This document shows, piece after piece, positions 36,361 through 38,270 of a DNA stretch of 38,270 bases. The stretch comes from Apostichopus californicus (lineage: Eukaryota > Echinodermata > Holothuroidea > Aspidochirotida > Stichopodidae). The number at the start of each line of letters is the position of its first letter. Positions within the stretch are counted from its first letter, which is position 1. The position numbers were made by a program, and so were the translations under genes. The notes beneath the pieces were generated by a model. It made no database searches and was not told where the DNA came from. It worked only from the letters and a program-made list of their open reading frames with translations. The stretch lies in the NCBI GenBank assembly GCA_020650975.1, contig JAIPMN010000213.1:1-38270 (forward strand), written 5' to 3'.

Positions 36361-36609
36361 AAGTAGGTTTTCGGCCTTTTTGGCTAAGATCATGTGTATC
36401 TGTTCCCTTAGGAGGGGAATGGTGATGCACACCTGACGATGATCACATAGTCACAGTCCCGCTGCAAGGGGACTGGGGTCAGTGAGAGCGGATCAGTCGT
36501 TCGGTAGTTTGATTTTCGTGCCCAGGTTCTTTCCTGGGCGACTTTTTCTTAAAAAGTAGTAGGATTTCCAGGTCCACAGATAAGACATTCATTGGGCTGT
36601 ATCATGTAT
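36361..36609 (+). mobile_element. U2 snRNA-headed SINE-like retroposon, about 249 bp
   Basis: The 5' part (36368-36405) matches the start of U2 snRNA: GGCCTTTTTGGCTAAGATCA at 36373-36392, then TGTGTATCTGTTC. One T is added in the loop, and one GTA of the branch-site-recognition GTAGTA is lost. The rest does not look like U2. It folds into short perfect hairpins: TTCCC/GGGAA (36403-36419), CAGTCCC/GGGACTG (36454-36475), GCCCAGG/CCTGGGC (36520-36539) and ACTTTTT/AAAAAGT (36541-36557). An exact 11-bp direct repeat CATGATATTAC flanks it (36350-36360, 36610-36620), and the 3' end has a short TGTATCA-type tail. SINEs with snRNA-derived heads are known in other animals; I do not recognise this body. 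Confidence 0.62.
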
Positions 36610-36620
36610 CATGATATTAC

Positions 36621-38270
36621 TCGACATATTACACTGTGTACAATACGGTTTTCTTGAGAAATACTGTCTCCGTGAGGATTGGCATGGTCTCTTGTTTTGT
36701 AACTAAACACCGGTGTTGCTTGGGTATCTATAACACGTTCGCTGTTCAGTTTCCAGATAATGATCCGGTTAAGATTAAATAATTGAAGTTCTTGAGTCTT
36801 TTCCTGACACCAGGCTTACATAAGACTATAGTAACATTACAGTAATTCTTCACTTATACAATGCCATTACAATAATACTAAAGTAACGTTACTCCAGGCT
36901 AATAGAAGAATAAAACTGCATAAATACCACAGTAAACGTTAATATTTGTTTACTTTAATGCAATGCTTGACGATTGGTTTCTGGCATTTTTGTAACTCAA
37001 ATTTGCTTCCCAAGATTTATTAAACCGTGAAATTGAAATTGAGCAAACCGAGAGCCCCATTCGTAGATTTTGTGTCCAACTCGAGGTGAGCTAGCGAGTA
37101 TATTTATTGATACCTTTTAAGTCTAAATATTGTATCACCCAGACACTGTTCATGTTAGTTTTTATCACATATTAATCCGAATGTTTCAACATTTCGTCTT
37201 CCTTACTTAAAATTAAATTATATTAAAATCAATTAAACAAACCTATTGTATATGTGCCAATACAACCGACTAATATCTTACATTTTAACACGATCGACAA
37301 AAAAAAATGTTTTCGAATTGTCTGTCAGTTATAATAGCATAGGCGAGACTTAGTGTGTTCCAATGTCTATTTATAAATGTGTGTTTTATAAAAACCAATA
37401 AAAAAAAACTATAGAAATGCACCAGTAGTCAATAGCTTGCATCTCCCGAATGACTCCGTTTGCAAGGTTATATGTCTATTTTCTATTTAGATAAAACCTT
37501 TTAGATAATGAAAACTAGCCTTTTGAATTAAAAAAAAAATGTTTACGACGTTTAGAATGAATTGTGTTGGGGTTTATTTTCTGTCTTGTTAAAACAGTTA
37601 AAACTGGTGAATACAAAAGTTTGCAATGACATCATATCACTTAGATATTTTATGATCAGAAGTTATGGCTATTAAAAAATATAAATTCGTTCGAATTTGG
37701 ACGTCATTGATATGACTATACTAATCATCATTGCCTTCCAATTATAACTTTCGCTCCTTCTTTTACATTAAAAGGTGGTCCGTAGATTCTTGTCAAGAAT
37801 AGTCATTTGAGTCAAAACGAAAGAGGGGTATAGGGTGCGGGAAACCCGCCTCCCCCTCCCTCGAACGGTCATTTGAAGTTTAGATTTGGGGAGCACAACA
37901 TACATGTATAACTAATACTATTTCACTTCCCATCCTTGAATCACATCTATAACTAAAATGAGTTGAGGGTATACGTGTAAGTTATTTCTGGTATAGATTG
38001 CCAGAATAATGTTGGAAGATGGATGTTTCGTCTCAAGCCATTGCTGAGAAATAAACCTGAAAGGCGAGCTTGCTGTTGTATACTGCAAATAAAGGTATTT
38101 TCGGTGATGTATTGACGTTCTACCTATTCCTGATAACAATTGATATGTGGCGATGATTTGTAACATTATCACCATTAATCATGCAAACTTGTATCTTTAA
38201 ATAGACTATATACCATCAGATTTAAAAGACATATCAGTTTATCATTGAATAGGTATTCAAATAATATATA
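36621..38270. other. Right-edge flank, no gene recognised
   Basis: AT-rich sequence with a degenerate AGTAACATTACAGTAA tract (36825-36900) and several A-runs. The 85-codon minus-strand frame at 37918-38175 has no recognisable domain. Confidence 0.45.

Noticed and set aside
36361..36550. Functional U2 snRNA gene
   Set aside because: Only the first 40 nt match; the branch-site GTAGTA is shortened and the rest of U2 is absent.

Overview
This window is animal (metazoan) nuclear DNA. It is AT-rich, split by introns with GT/AG junctions, and full of tandem repeats and small transposons. It has no bacterial-style operons. The CUL2 protein, the (ATT)n-tailed tRNA-type SINE, the hAT-type MITE and the frequent TAGGCCT word suggest a marine invertebrate deuterostome, perhaps an echinoderm such as a sea cucumber. 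That placement is an inference; no species marker is present.

One gene is clear. A complete cullin-2 (CUL2) gene lies on the minus strand from the ATG at 17235 to the TAA at 4374. I resolved 21 coding exons with GT/AG borders and consistent phases. They sum to 2226 nt and 741 residues (human CUL2 has 745), with the N-terminal adaptor-binding repeats, the cullin-homology core and the C-terminal neddylation site (Lys686) all intact. A candidate noncoding first exon ends at 18285. A CRE palindrome (18669-18676) and a TCTCGCGAGA palindrome (18792-18801) lie upstream. The 3' UTR may run to about 2065, where polyadenylation signals on the two strands lie side by side.

CUL2 introns carry minisatellites: 47-bp units in intron 12, 20-bp units in intron 4, 88-90-bp units with G-runs in intron 7, and 45-bp units in intron 10. 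A tRNA-derived SINE sits 45 bp inside intron 1.

From about 18.3 kb to the end I find no second gene that I can name. This half holds a 311-bp hAT-type MITE (19187-19497, 8-bp target duplication) and a 981-bp inverted-repeat DNA element with a perfect 9-bp target duplication (24337-25317). It also holds a 0.9-kb GATGGT-type satellite built from a duplicated block of roughly 440 bp (28567-29465). The most interesting object is a roughly 250-bp retroposon-like unit at 36361-36609. Its 5' end matches the 5' stem-loop of U2 snRNA, its body folds into consecutive hairpins, and it is flanked by an 11-bp direct repeat. Weak coding candidates at 20081, 23827-24144 and 35255-35434 are listed with low confidence.
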